A stretch of DNA of 64,000 nucleotides from Thermoanaerobaculia bacterium (GTDB lineage: Bacteria > Acidobacteriota > Thermoanaerobaculia > Multivoradales > J023), in NCBI GenBank assembly GCA_030431255.1, contig JAUIJL010000004.1, positions 1 to 64,000 of the forward strand. Direction: 5' to 3'. The notes below the pieces were generated by a model. It saw nothing but the letters and a program-made list of their open reading frames with translations. It was not told the origin of the DNA and made no database searches. This document shows, in pieces, positions 44,921 through 54,841 of this stretch. Position 1 is the stretch's first letter. Each line of letters opens with the position of its first letter. The position numbers and the translations under genes are program-made.

Positions 44921-47380
44921 CTATTCCCGGCGCAGGGCGTCGATCGGGTCCACCCGCGAGGCGCGCCAGGCCGGCAAATAGCTGGCAGCCATGGCCACCG
45001 CCGGCAAAAGAACGGCGACGAGGCCATAGGTCAAGGGATCCAGGGCATCGACCCCGAAGAGCAGCGCGGACATGGCCCGGGTGAGCCCGGCCGCGGCCAC
45101 CAATCCCAGCGAGACCCCGATGGCGGCCAACACCATCGCTTGCCCCAAAACCATCCGACGCACGTGTCGACGTTGGGCTCCGAGAGCGATTCGCACGCCG
45201 ATCTCCCGGGTCCGTTGAGCCGCTGCGTACGAGGCGACGCCGAAAATTCCGACGAATCCGAGGGCCAACGCCACCACCGATGCCACACTGAGCATGACCA
45301 TGGTGAAAGAGGTTCGGGCCATGGACCGCGCCAGAATCTCGTCCAAAGAACGGACATTCGCGAGCGGCAAATTCGGGTTCACCGACCACACCGCTTGGCG
45401 CACATCGTCCATCAGCTCAGGGCCCAAAGGTCGGTCCGCGCGGATGACATACGCCATGGACCTGCGCACCATCACCTCTTCATCCCAAAAATCGTTCATC
45501 GCCATGGGCCAAAAGACCACCGGCACCGCCTCTTGATCCACCCCGTCGTCGTGCACGTTGCCCACCACACCGACGATCTCCCGCCACGGCCCCTCCGGAT
45601 CTTGTCGCACCCGCTTGCCCAAAGCCGCGGACGGGCTCTGCCAAAGCTCTGTGGCCAGGTTCTCGGTCACCACCGCCACCGGAGCTCGGGATCGAACGTC
45701 CTGCCAGGTCAGCTCCCGCCCCGCCAGCAACGGATTGCCCATGGTGGCGAAATAACCGCCGGAGATCCACTTGAAACGACGGATCGGCGGCAGCTGACCT
45801 TCCGGCATGGGATGGTCCTCGGCGTAGAGCGCGTCGTTGGAATCCCAACCGTCCATGGTCACCGAGGTGCTCAGGCCGACGGAAGCCACCCCAGGAATGG
45901 ATCGGATGCGGTCGAAAAGCTGCTCATGGGTCACGACGACTTGCTCCGGCTCCGGAATATCGGCCTCGGGCAGGGTCAGGCGCACGGTCTGCACCTGGCC
46001 GGGATCCCGGAATCCCGGGTCGACCCGACGCAGGGCATCAAAGCTGCGCAACAGCAGACCGGTGCCCACCAGGAGCACCAGGGCCAACGCGATTTGGCAG
46101 ACCACCAGGGCGTTGCGCGCCTGGAAACGACCTTTTCCCGTGCTGCCGCCGCGCCCGCCCTCGCGCAAGGCCGACGCCGGCTCACGTCCACCCCGACGGG
46201 ATGCCGACACCAAACCCAGCACCAAACCCGTCAGCAAGGACAGCGCCAAGGAGGCGGTCACCACAGGGCTGTCGATCGCGATCTCTTGCAGGCGAGGCAG
46301 CCCGCTCGGACCCAAATAACGCAGCAATCGCAGGCCCAAGCTCGCCAGCCCCAACCCCAACACACCTCCGAGCAGGGCCAGGGTCAGACTTTCCGCCAGA
46401 TGGTGACCGAGCAACGCCCGCCGATCCGCACCCAGAGCTCGCCGAACCGCGACCTCGATCTGACGGGATTCCGCGCGCACCAAGAAGAGATTCGCCACAT
46501 TGGCGCAAGCGATCAACAACACCAGGCCGACCGTGCCCATCAGCACCCAAAGGGCCGTTCCCACATCGCCGATGACGTCCTCCGCCAATGGCCTGGCCTT
46601 CGGACCGAAGCGGGCCTCTTCGAGGTTTTGGAGGCTCAAGCCGCCGGGAAACGCCTCCACCGCCACCGGAATCAAACGGGCGATCTCCGCGTTGGCCTGC
46701 TCCAGGCTCACGCCGGGGCGCAGGCGGGCCAACCCCTGGTAACTGAAATTGCCCATGCGCACCTCGGAGCGATCGAATTGGAACGGTAAATACACCGAAG
46801 GGCTGCGATCCAAGAACCGCAACCCTTTCGGCAAAATGCCGATGATCTCGTGGGACTCACCGTCGATCCTCAGCAATTTGCCGATGGCGCTCGGGTCGCC
46901 ACCGAATCGATTTTGCCAATAGCCGTGGGCCAGCAACACGGTTTTGGCGGCGTCGGGCTGATCGTCCTCGGGGCTGAAGATCCGTCCGCGAGCGGCTTCG
47001 ATGCCCAGGAGGGGCAAGGTGCCGTCGGTCACGAGCATCGCCTGGACCTGCTCGGGCTCGTCCAGGCCGGTGATCGAAACCTGGCCGTTGTCCCACATGC
47101 CCACGTCGACGAAGCTCTCGCCCTGCTCGCGATAAATAAAGTAGGTCGCCGGGGATTGGTTGACCAAATCGAAGCCCAAACCCGGCGCTTCGTGCCACAA
47201 ACCCACCAGCTCGTCCGGATCTTGGTAGGGCAAGGGTTTGAGCAACACCCCGTGGACCACGCTGAACACCGCGGCGTTGGCCCCCACCCCCAACGCCAAC
47301 GTCACCAAAGCGACGGCAAAGAAGCCGGGTGAGCCGATCAGTCGCCGAAGGGTCTGACGGTAAGGGGTGAATGAAAACAT
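44921..47380 (-). CDS. ADOP-type duplicated FtsX permease
   Basis: An 819-residue permease of the acidobacterial duplicated orphan type. N-terminal TM (about 22-44, FAVALVTLALGVGANAAVFS) is followed by a MacB-like periplasmic core, FtsX segment one (about 275-390, with LIACANVANLFLVRAESRQ and EVAVRRALGADR), a second periplasmic core, and FtsX segment two (about 690-810, with REIGVRIALGAQRRHVRR). It ends PAWRASRVDPIDALRRE. Such permeases normally have no adjacent ATPase. The two orphan ATPases at 38-39.5 kb would be one place to look for a partner. Start ATG at 47380 with GGAGG 8 bases upstream. Confidence 0.9.
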   Translation of the reverse strand: MFSFTPYRQTLRRLIGSPGFFAVALVTLALGVGANAAVFSVVHGVLLKPLPYQDPDELVGLWHEAPGLGFDLVNQSPATYFIYREQGESFVDVGMWDNGQVSITGLDEPEQVQAMLVTDGTLPLLGIEAARGRIFSPEDDQPDAAKTVLLAHGYWQNRFGGDPSAIGKLLRIDGESHEIIGILPKGLRFLDRSPSVYLPFQFDRSEVRMGNFSYQGLARLRPGVSLEQANAEIARLIPVAVEAFPGGLSLQNLEEARFGPKARPLAEDVIGDVGTALWVLMGTVGLVLLIACANVANLFLVRAESRQIEVAVRRALGADRRALLGHHLAESLTLALLGGVLGLGLASLGLRLLRYLGPSGLPRLQEIAIDSPVVTASLALSLLTGLVLGLVSASRRGGREPASALREGGRGGSTGKGRFQARNALVVCQIALALVLLVGTGLLLRSFDALRRVDPGFRDPGQVQTVRLTLPEADIPEPEQVVVTHEQLFDRIRSIPGVASVGLSTSVTMDGWDSNDALYAEDHPMPEGQLPPIRRFKWISGGYFATMGNPLLAGRELTWQDVRSRAPVAVVTENLATELWQSPSAALGKRVRQDPEGPWREIVGVVGNVHDDGVDQEAVPVVFWPMAMNDFWDEEVMVRRSMAYVIRADRPLGPELMDDVRQAVWSVNPNLPLANVRSLDEILARSMARTSFTMVMLSVASVVALALGFVGIFGVASYAAAQRTREIGVRIALGAQRRHVRRMVLGQAMVLAAIGVSLGLVAAAGLTRAMSALLFGVDALDPLTYGLVAVLLPAVAMAASYLPAWRASRVDPIDALRRE

Positions 47381-47479
47381 GGCGCGGTCCTCCAGCAGGT
47401 CTCAATGTCGACGTTCCTGCTTTAGACAACGCCCTTGGTGGGAAAAAGTTACGGAAGGTCGTCCGCAGCGATCCCCGGC

Positions 47480-49450
47480 TCAGTCCCGTTCCAAGTAGGT
47501 ATAACCGGCGAGACCCGCCTCGTACATGCGCATCAGGTGCCGGGCTTCCTCCCGGGTCAGACGGGATTTGCGGATCGCGCGCTCGGATAGGCGACGCACC
47601 CTGGCCACCAAATCCTCGCGCTGGTAATCCACGTATTCCAACACCTCGTTGACGATATCGCCGGCCACCACGTGCTCGATGTTGTAGTGGCCTTCTTCAT
47701 CGGCGGACACGTGCACCGTGTTGGTATCGCCGAAGAGGTTGTGCATATCACCGAGGATCTCTTGGTAGGCACCCACCAAGAAAATACCCAAGAGGTAGGG
47801 TTCCTCTCCCAGCTCGTGCAGCTCGAGCACGGGACGAACCTCCTGGCTCTCGTGCAGGTCGTCGGCAAAGGAGCGCACGAAACGATCTATCTTGCCGTCC
47901 GAGTCACAGGTGATGTCGGCGAGGATGCCCCGCCGAGTGGGCTCTTCCTTGAGCCTGTGGATCGGCATCACGGGAAAGAGCTGGTCGATGGCCCAGGAAT
48001 CCGGCAGGCTTTGGAAAAGGGAGAAATTGCAGAAATAGATGTCCGCCAGGGCCGTTTCGATGCCTTGAAGCTCGGGCGGAATATAGGGCAGGGAGCGCAC
48101 CAAATCCCGGATCTTGCGACACACCGTCCAGAAGATATCCTCCGCCAGCACCCGATGCTCTAGGGATAAATGCCCGAGATTGAAGAGGTTCAGACAATCC
48201 TCTCGATATTGCTGGACGTCGTGGTAGACCTCCCGGACGTTGCGCGGCGTCAGCTCGTCGTAGGCCTCCAGCATATGCTCGAGCATGTGGCCGGCGTTTT
48301 CGGGCAATGATTCCGGCAGCTCGCCGACGCGAAACTCGCCGACTCCCAACGTTTCCACCACCAATACCGCGTGATGGGCCACCGTCGCACGGCCCGACTC
48401 CGTGACGATGGTGGGATGGGGCACGCCGGAGGGATCGCATACTTCCTTCAAGCCGTAAACGATGTCGTTGGCGTATTCCTGCAGGGTGTAATTCATCGAC
48501 GACACGAAATTCGTTTGACTGCCGTCGTAGTCCACCCCGAGCCCGCCACCGACGTCGAAATACAACAGCGGCGCGCCCATCTTGACCAGATTGGCGTAGA
48601 GCCAGCCACCCTCGCGCAAAGCGCCCTTGACGTTGCGAATCGAAGAAATCTGACTGCCCAAGTGAAAGTGCAGCAGCTCGAAGCAGTCGAGCATCTGCTC
48701 GGAGCGCAAATACTCCACCGCTTCCACCAGATCCCGCGAGCTCAATCCGAATTTGGATCGATCGCCGCCCGAGCCCTCCCAATGACCGGCCCCTTTGGTG
48801 GACAAACGGGCCCGCATGCCGACCACCGGACGAATACCCGTGCGCCGCGAAATCTCCAGAATGAGCTGCAGCTCGGTCGGTTTTTCAATCACCAAGATCA
48901 CCTTGGGACCCAACCGCGACGCCAGCAGCGCGGTCTCGATATATTCCGCGTCCTTATAGCCGTTGCAGATCACCAAGGCTTCCGGATCGTCGAGCATGGC
49001 GATCACCGCCAGCAGCTCCGGCTTGGATCCCGCCTCCAAGCCGTAGTGAAATTGACCCCCGAACTCGACCAAGTCTTGAACCAGAAATCGATTCTGATTG
49101 ACCTTGATCGGGTACACACCGCGGAACGAAGCCTGGTAGTCGTATTGACGAATAGCGGCTTGAAACGCCTCGTGAATCTCCCTCACCCGGGTGCGCAACA
49201 CATCCGAAAAGCGGATCAACAGGGGCAAATCGATCCCCCGCTCCTGCATTTCCTCCACCAGCTCCTTCAAATCGATCGGCGAGGGCGCCTCACGGGTTTC
49301 GACGATCACATGCCCCTTCTCGTTGACCGAGAAATATCCTCGGCCCCAGGCATCGATGCCGTAGCTCGACTTGGCCTTAGCCAACGACCACTGGCGCGAC
49401 TCCTCGCGCGCGCGCGGGCGCCTCGGCGACTTTTGCCCCTTTTTCGTCAT
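47480..49450 (-). CDS. speA: Biosynthetic arginine decarboxylase
   Basis: A 656-residue PLP enzyme (fold III) that converts arginine to agmatine, the first step towards putrescine. Lys116 in FRGVYPIKVNQNRFLVQDL binds PLP. Further marks are HFHLGSQISSIRN, YFDVGGGLGVDYDGSQ, TIVTESGRATVAHHAVLV, ADIYFCNFSLFQSLPDSW with the active-site Cys, and the C-terminal DMHNLFGDTNTVHV. The length fits SpeA. An N-terminal basic tail of about 20 residues precedes the conserved WSLAKAKSSYGIDAWG. It is divergent from a deoxyhypusine-synthase-like gene, which suggests a polyamine locus. No agmatinase is in the window. Confidence 0.95.
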   Translation of the reverse strand: MTKKGQKSPRRPRAREESRQWSLAKAKSSYGIDAWGRGYFSVNEKGHVIVETREAPSPIDLKELVEEMQERGIDLPLLIRFSDVLRTRVREIHEAFQAAIRQYDYQASFRGVYPIKVNQNRFLVQDLVEFGGQFHYGLEAGSKPELLAVIAMLDDPEALVICNGYKDAEYIETALLASRLGPKVILVIEKPTELQLILEISRRTGIRPVVGMRARLSTKGAGHWEGSGGDRSKFGLSSRDLVEAVEYLRSEQMLDCFELLHFHLGSQISSIRNVKGALREGGWLYANLVKMGAPLLYFDVGGGLGVDYDGSQTNFVSSMNYTLQEYANDIVYGLKEVCDPSGVPHPTIVTESGRATVAHHAVLVVETLGVGEFRVGELPESLPENAGHMLEHMLEAYDELTPRNVREVYHDVQQYREDCLNLFNLGHLSLEHRVLAEDIFWTVCRKIRDLVRSLPYIPPELQGIETALADIYFCNFSLFQSLPDSWAIDQLFPVMPIHRLKEEPTRRGILADITCDSDGKIDRFVRSFADDLHESQEVRPVLELHELGEEPYLLGIFLVGAYQEILGDMHNLFGDTNTVHVSADEEGHYNIEHVVAGDIVNEVLEYVDYQREDLVARVRRLSERAIRKSRLTREEARHLMRMYEAGLAGYTYLERD

Positions 49451-49727
49451 TCCGCTTCCACCTTAGATTCTCGTTGCTGGGTCCCCGTTCGTCGAGGAAA
49501 CACGCGGCCAAAGGCCGGGCCGCAGACCGGGCAAAGACCGGGACTGCACGCGGCTCAGACCAGGCCGCACGCGGCTCAGGCGCCGGGACTCTAACGAATC
49601 GCACCGTCCGGAGCCACGGTTTTTTCCGTTATGCCCCAGGAGTTGTAGAATTCCGATTCCACGCGCCGCCCCGCCGGCTACCCTCCCCCTCCGAATTCGG
49701 ATCTCGAATCACAGGAGCCTAAAGACC
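49451..49727. other. 277-base divergent gap with repeats
   Basis: Between speA and the DHS-like gene. It contains GCACGCGGCTCAG twice, 21 bases apart (49546, 49567), and AGACCGGG twice (49524, 49535). Promoters of both genes should be here. Confidence 0.5.
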
Positions 49728-50720
49728 GTGTCCGATTCCACCCAGCAAGAAAACGGTGTTCTCAAAGCCTTCTTGGACCGCCACTACCTTCATTTTAATG
49801 CCCGCACCGTGGTCGAAGCCGCTCGCGCATGGAAGCGACAGCTCGAGCAGGGGAATTCGATGTTCCTGACCTTAGCGGGGGCCATGAGCACCGCCGAGAT
49901 GGGCATCTCGATTGCCGAGCTCATCCGCTCCGAGAAGATTCATGGAATCTGCTGCACCGGCGCCAACTTGGAAGAGGACATCTTCAACCTCGTTGCCCAC
50001 GACCACTACGAAACCATCGACAATTGGCGATCGTTGACCGCGGACGAGGAACAAGCCCTGGCGGATCGGGGTCTCAACCGGGTCACCGACACCTGCATTC
50101 CCGAGCACGAGGCCATGCGCAAGATCGAGACCCAGGTGCGCCGGCTGTGGAAAGAAGCCGATGCGGCGGGTGAGCGCCGGTTGCCCCATGAGTACCTCTA
50201 CCGGCTCCTTTTGTCGGGCGAGCTGGAATCGGAATACCAAATCGACCCGAAGCATTCCTGGCTGCTGGCGGCCGCGGAACGAAACCTACCCCTTTTCGTG
50301 CCCGGATGGGAGGATTCCACCCTGGGCAATATGTTCGTCGCTGCCGTCATTTCCGGTGAGGTGAGCAATCTCGACGTGGTTCGGGGCGGTCTCCACTATA
50401 TGCATGAGCTCATTCACTGGTATCAGGAGATCACCCGCGACGCCGGTCTCGGCTTCTTCCAGATCGGCGGTGGCATCGCCGGAGACTTCCCGATTTGCGT
50501 CGTGCCGTTGATCGAGCAAGATCTTCAGCGCAAGGCCGAGCTGTGGTCTTACTTCTGCCAGATCAGCGATTCCACCACCTCCTACGGATCCTATTCCGGC
50601 GCCGTGCCGAACGAAAAGATCACCTGGGGCAAGCTCGACGCCACCAGCCCGAAATTCATCATCGAATCCGATGCCACCATCGTCGCACCCTTGGTCTTCG
50701 CCTATGTGCTTGCACCTTAA
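49728..50720 (+). CDS. Deoxyhypusine-synthase-like aminopropyl/aminobutyl transferase
   Basis: A 330-residue NAD-dependent enzyme of the deoxyhypusine synthase family. Marks are MFLTLAGAMSTAEMGISIAEL, GICCTGANLEEDIFNLVAHD, FFQIGGGIAGDFPICVVPL, and the active-site Lys302 in KITWGKLDATSPKF. In eukaryotes and archaea DHS modifies eIF5A, which bacteria lack. Bacterial homologues are thought to act on free polyamines, for example to make homospermidine-like products. The divergent speA gene supports such a role. Start GTG at 49728 with AGGAG 11 bases upstream; the next Met is much later. The exact substrates are not visible from sequence. Confidence 0.88.
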   Translation: MSDSTQQENGVLKAFLDRHYLHFNARTVVEAARAWKRQLEQGNSMFLTLAGAMSTAEMGISIAELIRSEKIHGICCTGANLEEDIFNLVAHDHYETIDNWRSLTADEEQALADRGLNRVTDTCIPEHEAMRKIETQVRRLWKEADAAGERRLPHEYLYRLLLSGELESEYQIDPKHSWLLAAAERNLPLFVPGWEDSTLGNMFVAAVISGEVSNLDVVRGGLHYMHELIHWYQEITRDAGLGFFQIGGGIAGDFPICVVPLIEQDLQRKAELWSYFCQISDSTTSYGSYSGAVPNEKITWGKLDATSPKFIIESDATIVAPLVFAYVLAP

Positions 50721-50824
50721 GACTTGGCCTGTTGCCTTAATGGGTATTGGAAGGCTAGGGTGATGAGCTGTCATCGACGCCCCTGAGGCAAGGCATCACC
50801 GGTCACCCGGCCGGCCCCTTACCT

Positions 50825-50854
50825 ATTGACCTCAGGCACATTGACCTCAGACCT
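50825..50854. repeat. Two 15-bp tandem repeats
   Basis: ATTGACCTCAGGCAC and ATTGACCTCAGACCT, head to tail, 31 bases before a kinase start; part of a third (CAGGACCCTCAAACC) follows loosely. The period matches the other tracts. Confidence 0.7.
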
Positions 50855-50884
50855 CAGGACCCTCAAACCGGCAGGAGCCCCAGC

Positions 50885-53140
50885 TTGAGCAGCCACCGTC
50901 TGAGCAGCATGCGGCAATTCTTGGCGAAAGATCCCGTTCTCACGGGTTTTCTCGTCGTCTTCGCGTTGCTGCACCTGCCCTACGTGCTGCCAATCCTGAG
51001 CACAGATCAGCTCACCACCTACAGCGGACGCACCAACCTCTTCTATCTCCCGGTCGTGATGGCGGCGATTTGGGCGGGGTTGCGCCGGGTCCAGTCCAAT
51101 GTCGAGCTTCGTTTTTGGCGGTACCTCTCCCATGCCTTCGGCGTGTGGTGGCTCGCCACGGCCATGCAAGTGTTTTGGCCGGAGAGCTGGACCGTCTACG
51201 GCTATTCACTCGCCGTCGACGGTCTCTTTGCCCTCTACTACTTGATTTGGCTGATGGCCCTGGGCCTCAACCCCCACTTCCCCGCCATCTCCAGCACCGA
51301 CAACCAAATCCGGCGCCTACGGGCCGGCGGAACCCTGGTGATGATCCTCGGTCTGTCGGTCTATTTCTTGCTCGTGCCGGCCCGGCTCGAAAGCGCCACC
51401 GTCGAGTCCTGGTCGACGTCTCTCTTCCTCTTCGTCATCCTAGATCTCCTGGTCTTCATTCGCCTCGCCGTGCTCTCCACCCAGGCCCGCAACTTTCGAT
51501 GGACCGTGCTCTACCGCTTGCTGGCCGCCGCTCACCTGATGAACAGCTATCTCGACTTTCAAGAAGGGTTGATTTACCAAGGTTTCATCGAATGGCGCTG
51601 GGGGCCGAGCCTGGACTTCCTGTGGAATCTACCCATGCTGGCGGTGGTGATCGCCGCTCGTATGAGACATTTCGACTTCGAGGAACAGCCCTCCGAGGAG
51701 ACCGAGGAGCAGGGCCTGCCCGATTGGCAGCTCGGACGCCAAAGCCCCTTGGTCTTCTTCGCCTTCGTGCTGCCGGCTCTGCACATCCTGATCTACCGAC
51801 TCGATTGGGTCGACGAAGGCGCGCGCGCGGCCCGGGAGGGGGTCGTCCTGGTTTGCTTGCTGCTCCTCTTCTCCTTGGTGGTGCTCGAATCCAACCTGCT
51901 CTACCGAGGATTGATCCAGGCCGCTGCCCAGCGCAAAGAGCTCCGGGAGCTGCGGATCAGCCAAGAAGTCGCCGACCGATCCCACTTTGCCCGTCAGCGC
52001 TTTCTCGCCAACGTAAGCCATGAAATACGCACGCCGATGAACGGCATCTTGGGTGTGGCCGACATGCTCTTGACCAGCCCGTTGAGCGAGCAGGACCGCA
52101 AACGGGTGGACATCTTGCGTTCCTCCGGCCGCGGTCTGCTTCAGATCATCGACGACATCTTGGACTACACCAAGATCGACGCGGACGAGCTGACCGTTGA
52201 GATTCAACGCTTCTCCATCGGCGATACCCTGAACGAGGTGGTCGACCTGCAGAAGCGGAGCGCCGAGCTCAAAGGGCTGTCGCTCGAGCTGACGATCGAC
52301 GAAAAACTACCGGAATTCGCTGTCGGCGACCCCAACCGCCTGCGACAGGTGCTGAACAATCTCTTGGCCAACTCCATCAAATTCACCCCCGAGGGAGGTG
52401 TGACCATCGCCGCCTCCCGGGACCGGTCGAACCTTCGATTCGAGGTTCGAGACACGGGCATCGGCATCGACCCCAAAGATCAAGATCGCCTGTTCGAGCC
52501 TTTCACGCAAGTGGACGGCTCCCGGTCGCGCCGCTACGGCGGAGCCGGCCTCGGTCTCGCCATCTGCCGCCAAATCGTCACCCGCCTAAAAGGCGAGATC
52601 GGTTTGGAAAGCCGGCCCGGCGAGGGCTCGTGTTTCTGGTTCACCCTGCCACTCAAAGAGGCGAGGCCGCCGAGCCGACCCCGCCGCCGGCCCGACGAGC
52701 TCCACTGGCAGCAGACTCCCAACATCTTGCTGGCGGAAGACAATCCGATCAACCAAATGGTGGCCCAGCACCAGCTCGAAGACCTCGGCACGCAGGTAGA
52801 TATCGCCGAAAACGGCAACGAGGTGCTCGAAGCCATGGCACAGAAGCAATACGATCTCATTCTGATGGATTGCCAAATGCCCGACATGGACGGATATGAA
52901 ACCACCCGTCAGATCCGCCAACAGGAATCCGAATCCGGATATCGAATCCCGATCGTGGCGCTGACCGCCCACGCCTTCGGCCACGATCGGGAACGCTGCA
53001 TGGCCGCCGGCATGGACGACTACCTCTCCAAACCCTACGATCGAAGGGATCTGGCCAACGTGCTCAAACGCTGGCTCCATCCCGAGGGATCGAGCCTCGA
53101 CGATTCCTGGTCCGCGGTTCATTCCAGAACCCGCCCGTGA
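50885..53140 (+). CDS. Membrane hybrid histidine kinase
   Basis: A 751-residue kinase. Eight or so membrane helices cover residues 15-345; this sensor region is not one I can name. Then come HisKA with His379 in [19 protein letters not shown], HATPase_c (NNLLANSIKF, DTGIGID, GGAGLGLAI) and a C-terminal receiver with Asp662 in [15 protein letters not shown] and SKPY lysine. There is no Hpt. It starts at TTG 50885 with AGGAG 8 bases upstream; an ATG at 50909 lacks a site. The kinase half is close to the two hybrid kinases at 18.6-25.2 kb, sharing the MDCQMP receiver type. Single gene. Confidence 0.87.
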   Translation: MSSHRLSSMRQFLAKDPVLTGFLVVFALLHLPYVLPILSTDQLTTYSGRTNLFYLPVVMAAIWAGLRRVQSNVELRFWRYLSHAFGVWWLATAMQVFWPESWTVYGYSLAVDGLFALYYLIWLMALGLNPHFPAISSTDNQIRRLRAGGTLVMILGLSVYFLLVPARLESATVESWSTSLFLFVILDLLVFIRLAVLSTQARNFRWTVLYRLLAAAHLMNSYLDFQEGLIYQGFIEWRWGPSLDFLWNLPMLAVVIAARMRHFDFEEQPSEETEEQGLPDWQLGRQSPLVFFAFVLPALHILIYRLDWVDEGARAAREGVVLVCLLLLFSLVVLESNLLYRGLIQAAAQRKELRELRISQEVADRSHFARQRFLANVSHEIRTPMNGILGVADMLLTSPLSEQDRKRVDILRSSGRGLLQIIDDILDYTKIDADELTVEIQRFSIGDTLNEVVDLQKRSAELKGLSLELTIDEKLPEFAVGDPNRLRQVLNNLLANSIKFTPEGGVTIAASRDRSNLRFEVRDTGIGIDPKDQDRLFEPFTQVDGSRSRRYGGAGLGLAICRQIVTRLKGEIGLESRPGEGSCFWFTLPLKEARPPSRPRRRPDELHWQQTPNILLAEDNPINQMVAQHQLEDLGTQVDIAENGNEVLEAMAQKQYDLILMDCQMPDMDGYETTRQIRQQESESGYRIPIVALTAHAFGHDRERCMAAGMDDYLSKPYDRRDLANVLKRWLHPEGSSLDDSWSAVHSRTRP

Positions 53141-53190
53141 TCCGCCACACCCGCCCAGCCGGCTAGCGCTGAGCTGCGCGCAGACAGGCT

Positions 53191-53241
53191 CTGTGGCGAA
53201 GCTTGCTTTGTGGCAAAGCTTGCTTTGTTGCGAAGAAGGCA
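53191..53241. repeat. Three 17-bp tandem repeats
   Basis: CTGTGGCGAAGCTTGCT, TTGTGGCAAAGCTTGCT and the more diverged TTGTTGCGAAGAAGGCA follow each other in the gap between a kinase and a secreted protein gene. Confidence 0.7.
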
Positions 53242-53332
53242 ATATGCTATTGGAGCATCGAACATTCTGATAGCCGTCGCCTGTCTCGTCCCCTACCCCG
53301 GTTTCGGGAACCCAGCCCCTGAAGGAGATTCC

Positions 53333-54691
53333 ATGTCCAGCTTCGTCCGGCAACACCTGATCTTGCTGTGCCCCCTACTGCTCGTGGCTTCCTGGAGCGC
53401 CGCGCCTGCGCAGGCCCAAACCGGCGACTCGGGTCGATGCGACCTGGCCGTCGAGCCCGCCGCGACCCTTTTGCTTCCCTATTTCGAAGTCGACCTCGCC
53501 GATCCGAACGGGGTCACGACTCTCTTTTCGATCAACAACGCTTGGTCCGAGCCGACCCTGGTCCACCTCACCTTCTGGACCGACTACGGCATGCCCACCC
53601 TCGACTTCGCCTTATTCCTCACCGGTTACGACCTAGCGACCATCAACCTGCGAGACATCTTCGTCAACGGCAATCTCCCGATCACCGCCGACGAGCAAAG
53701 CGATGCCTTCGACACTGTCAGCCCCCACGGATTCTTTCCCGAGTGGGACGGCAGCTTTCCCGAATGTGAAAACTTCTTTCCGTTCTTCGTCAACCCGGTG
53801 ATCAACAACAGCCTTCTGCAAAGGCTCCGGGAGTACCACTCCGGCCAACCCAGCAGCGAAACCGGGCTATGCGCCGGTCGCAACCACGGCGACCATCTCG
53901 CCCGCGGCTTCATCACCATCGACGACGCCCGCGAATGCACCCTCGGCGGCCCCAGCAGCACCACACCCGGCGGCCCGTCCGACACCCCGTATTTCGTCGA
54001 CGGCGGGCAAGGGGTGGCCACCAACGACAACCAGCTTTGGGGCGACTTCTACCTCGTGAACCCGTCCGAAAACTCGGCTATCGGCGATCCCATGGTGCAC
54101 GTGCAAGCCTTCGGCAACCCCGTCGACACCCCCTGGCAAGAGGGCGACGTCACCTTCTACGGACGCTTTCACGGTGGCACCACCATCGACAACCGCGAGC
54201 CCCTGCCGTCGATCTTCGGCGTCCGCTATCTCACGGGCAGCGGCTTCTCCGGTGGCACCGAGCTGATCGCGTGGCGGGAAACCCCGGCCACCGAGCCCGT
54301 CGACTGCAACGGCTTCGAGCTACCGCATCCGCTGCCCCTGGACCAGCGGGAAGCCTACGCCTTCAACGAGCAAGAAGACGTCGAAGACCTCTGCTACCTA
54401 CCGGGATGCCCGGTCTGTAGCCCGCCCTTCCTACCCATCTTCTACAACTGCCTACCCCTGGCCACCCAACGGACCGACATCACCGACGACGATTTCTTCA
54501 CCCCGCCGGGCTTCGACGCCGGCTGGCTCTACCTCGACCTCAATCAGCGCTTCCCCGAAGAAGCCCCCCGCCAGGGCTGGGTGCTTTCGAGAGTCTCCGC
54601 CTCGGGCCGTTTCAGCGTCGGCCTGCCGGCGGTCTCCCTGCACTCCACCTGCGACGATCTGCCGGAGGCGATCAACCTGTCGCTATTCTGA
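53333..54691 (+). CDS. Secreted protein of unknown function
   Basis: A 452-residue protein with a signal peptide (LILLCPLLLVASWSAAPAQA). The mature N-terminus CDLAVEPAATLLLPYFEVD, then LFSINNAWSEPTLVHLTFW and DYGMPTLDFALFLTGYDLA, suggests a beta-sandwich fold. It has several Cys (CPVCSPP near 395, CDLPE-like near the end) that could pair in the periplasm. I do not recognise the family. ATG at 53333 has AAGGAG 7 bases upstream; the open frame continues upstream to 53210 but has a poor start and no signal peptide. It is probably an extracytoplasmic protein. A second secreted protein follows on the same strand. Confidence 0.7.
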   Translation: MSSFVRQHLILLCPLLLVASWSAAPAQAQTGDSGRCDLAVEPAATLLLPYFEVDLADPNGVTTLFSINNAWSEPTLVHLTFWTDYGMPTLDFALFLTGYDLATINLRDIFVNGNLPITADEQSDAFDTVSPHGFFPEWDGSFPECENFFPFFVNPVINNSLLQRLREYHSGQPSSETGLCAGRNHGDHLARGFITIDDARECTLGGPSSTTPGGPSDTPYFVDGGQGVATNDNQLWGDFYLVNPSENSAIGDPMVHVQAFGNPVDTPWQEGDVTFYGRFHGGTTIDNREPLPSIFGVRYLTGSGFSGGTELIAWRETPATEPVDCNGFELPHPLPLDQREAYAFNEQEDVEDLCYLPGCPVCSPPFLPIFYNCLPLATQRTDITDDDFFTPPGFDAGWLYLDLNQRFPEEAPRQGWVLSRVSASGRFSVGLPAVSLHSTCDDLPEAINLSLF

Positions 54692-54841
54692 TCGACGGGT
54701 CCCACTCTTCGGGTCCACGTCCGAATAAAAACCGCTGGGGAAAAATCTTCCCGGCGGACTCCTCATTTCTGAAAGGTAGCAAACCACTCGCTCGAGCCCC
54801 AGGGCGAGCCCCGCACTCAACCACGAAATGAGGACGTCCTT

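Noticed and set aside
45140-46789. 549-codon open frame on the plus strand
   Set aside because: Antisense to the ADOP permease; His/Gln-rich shadow.
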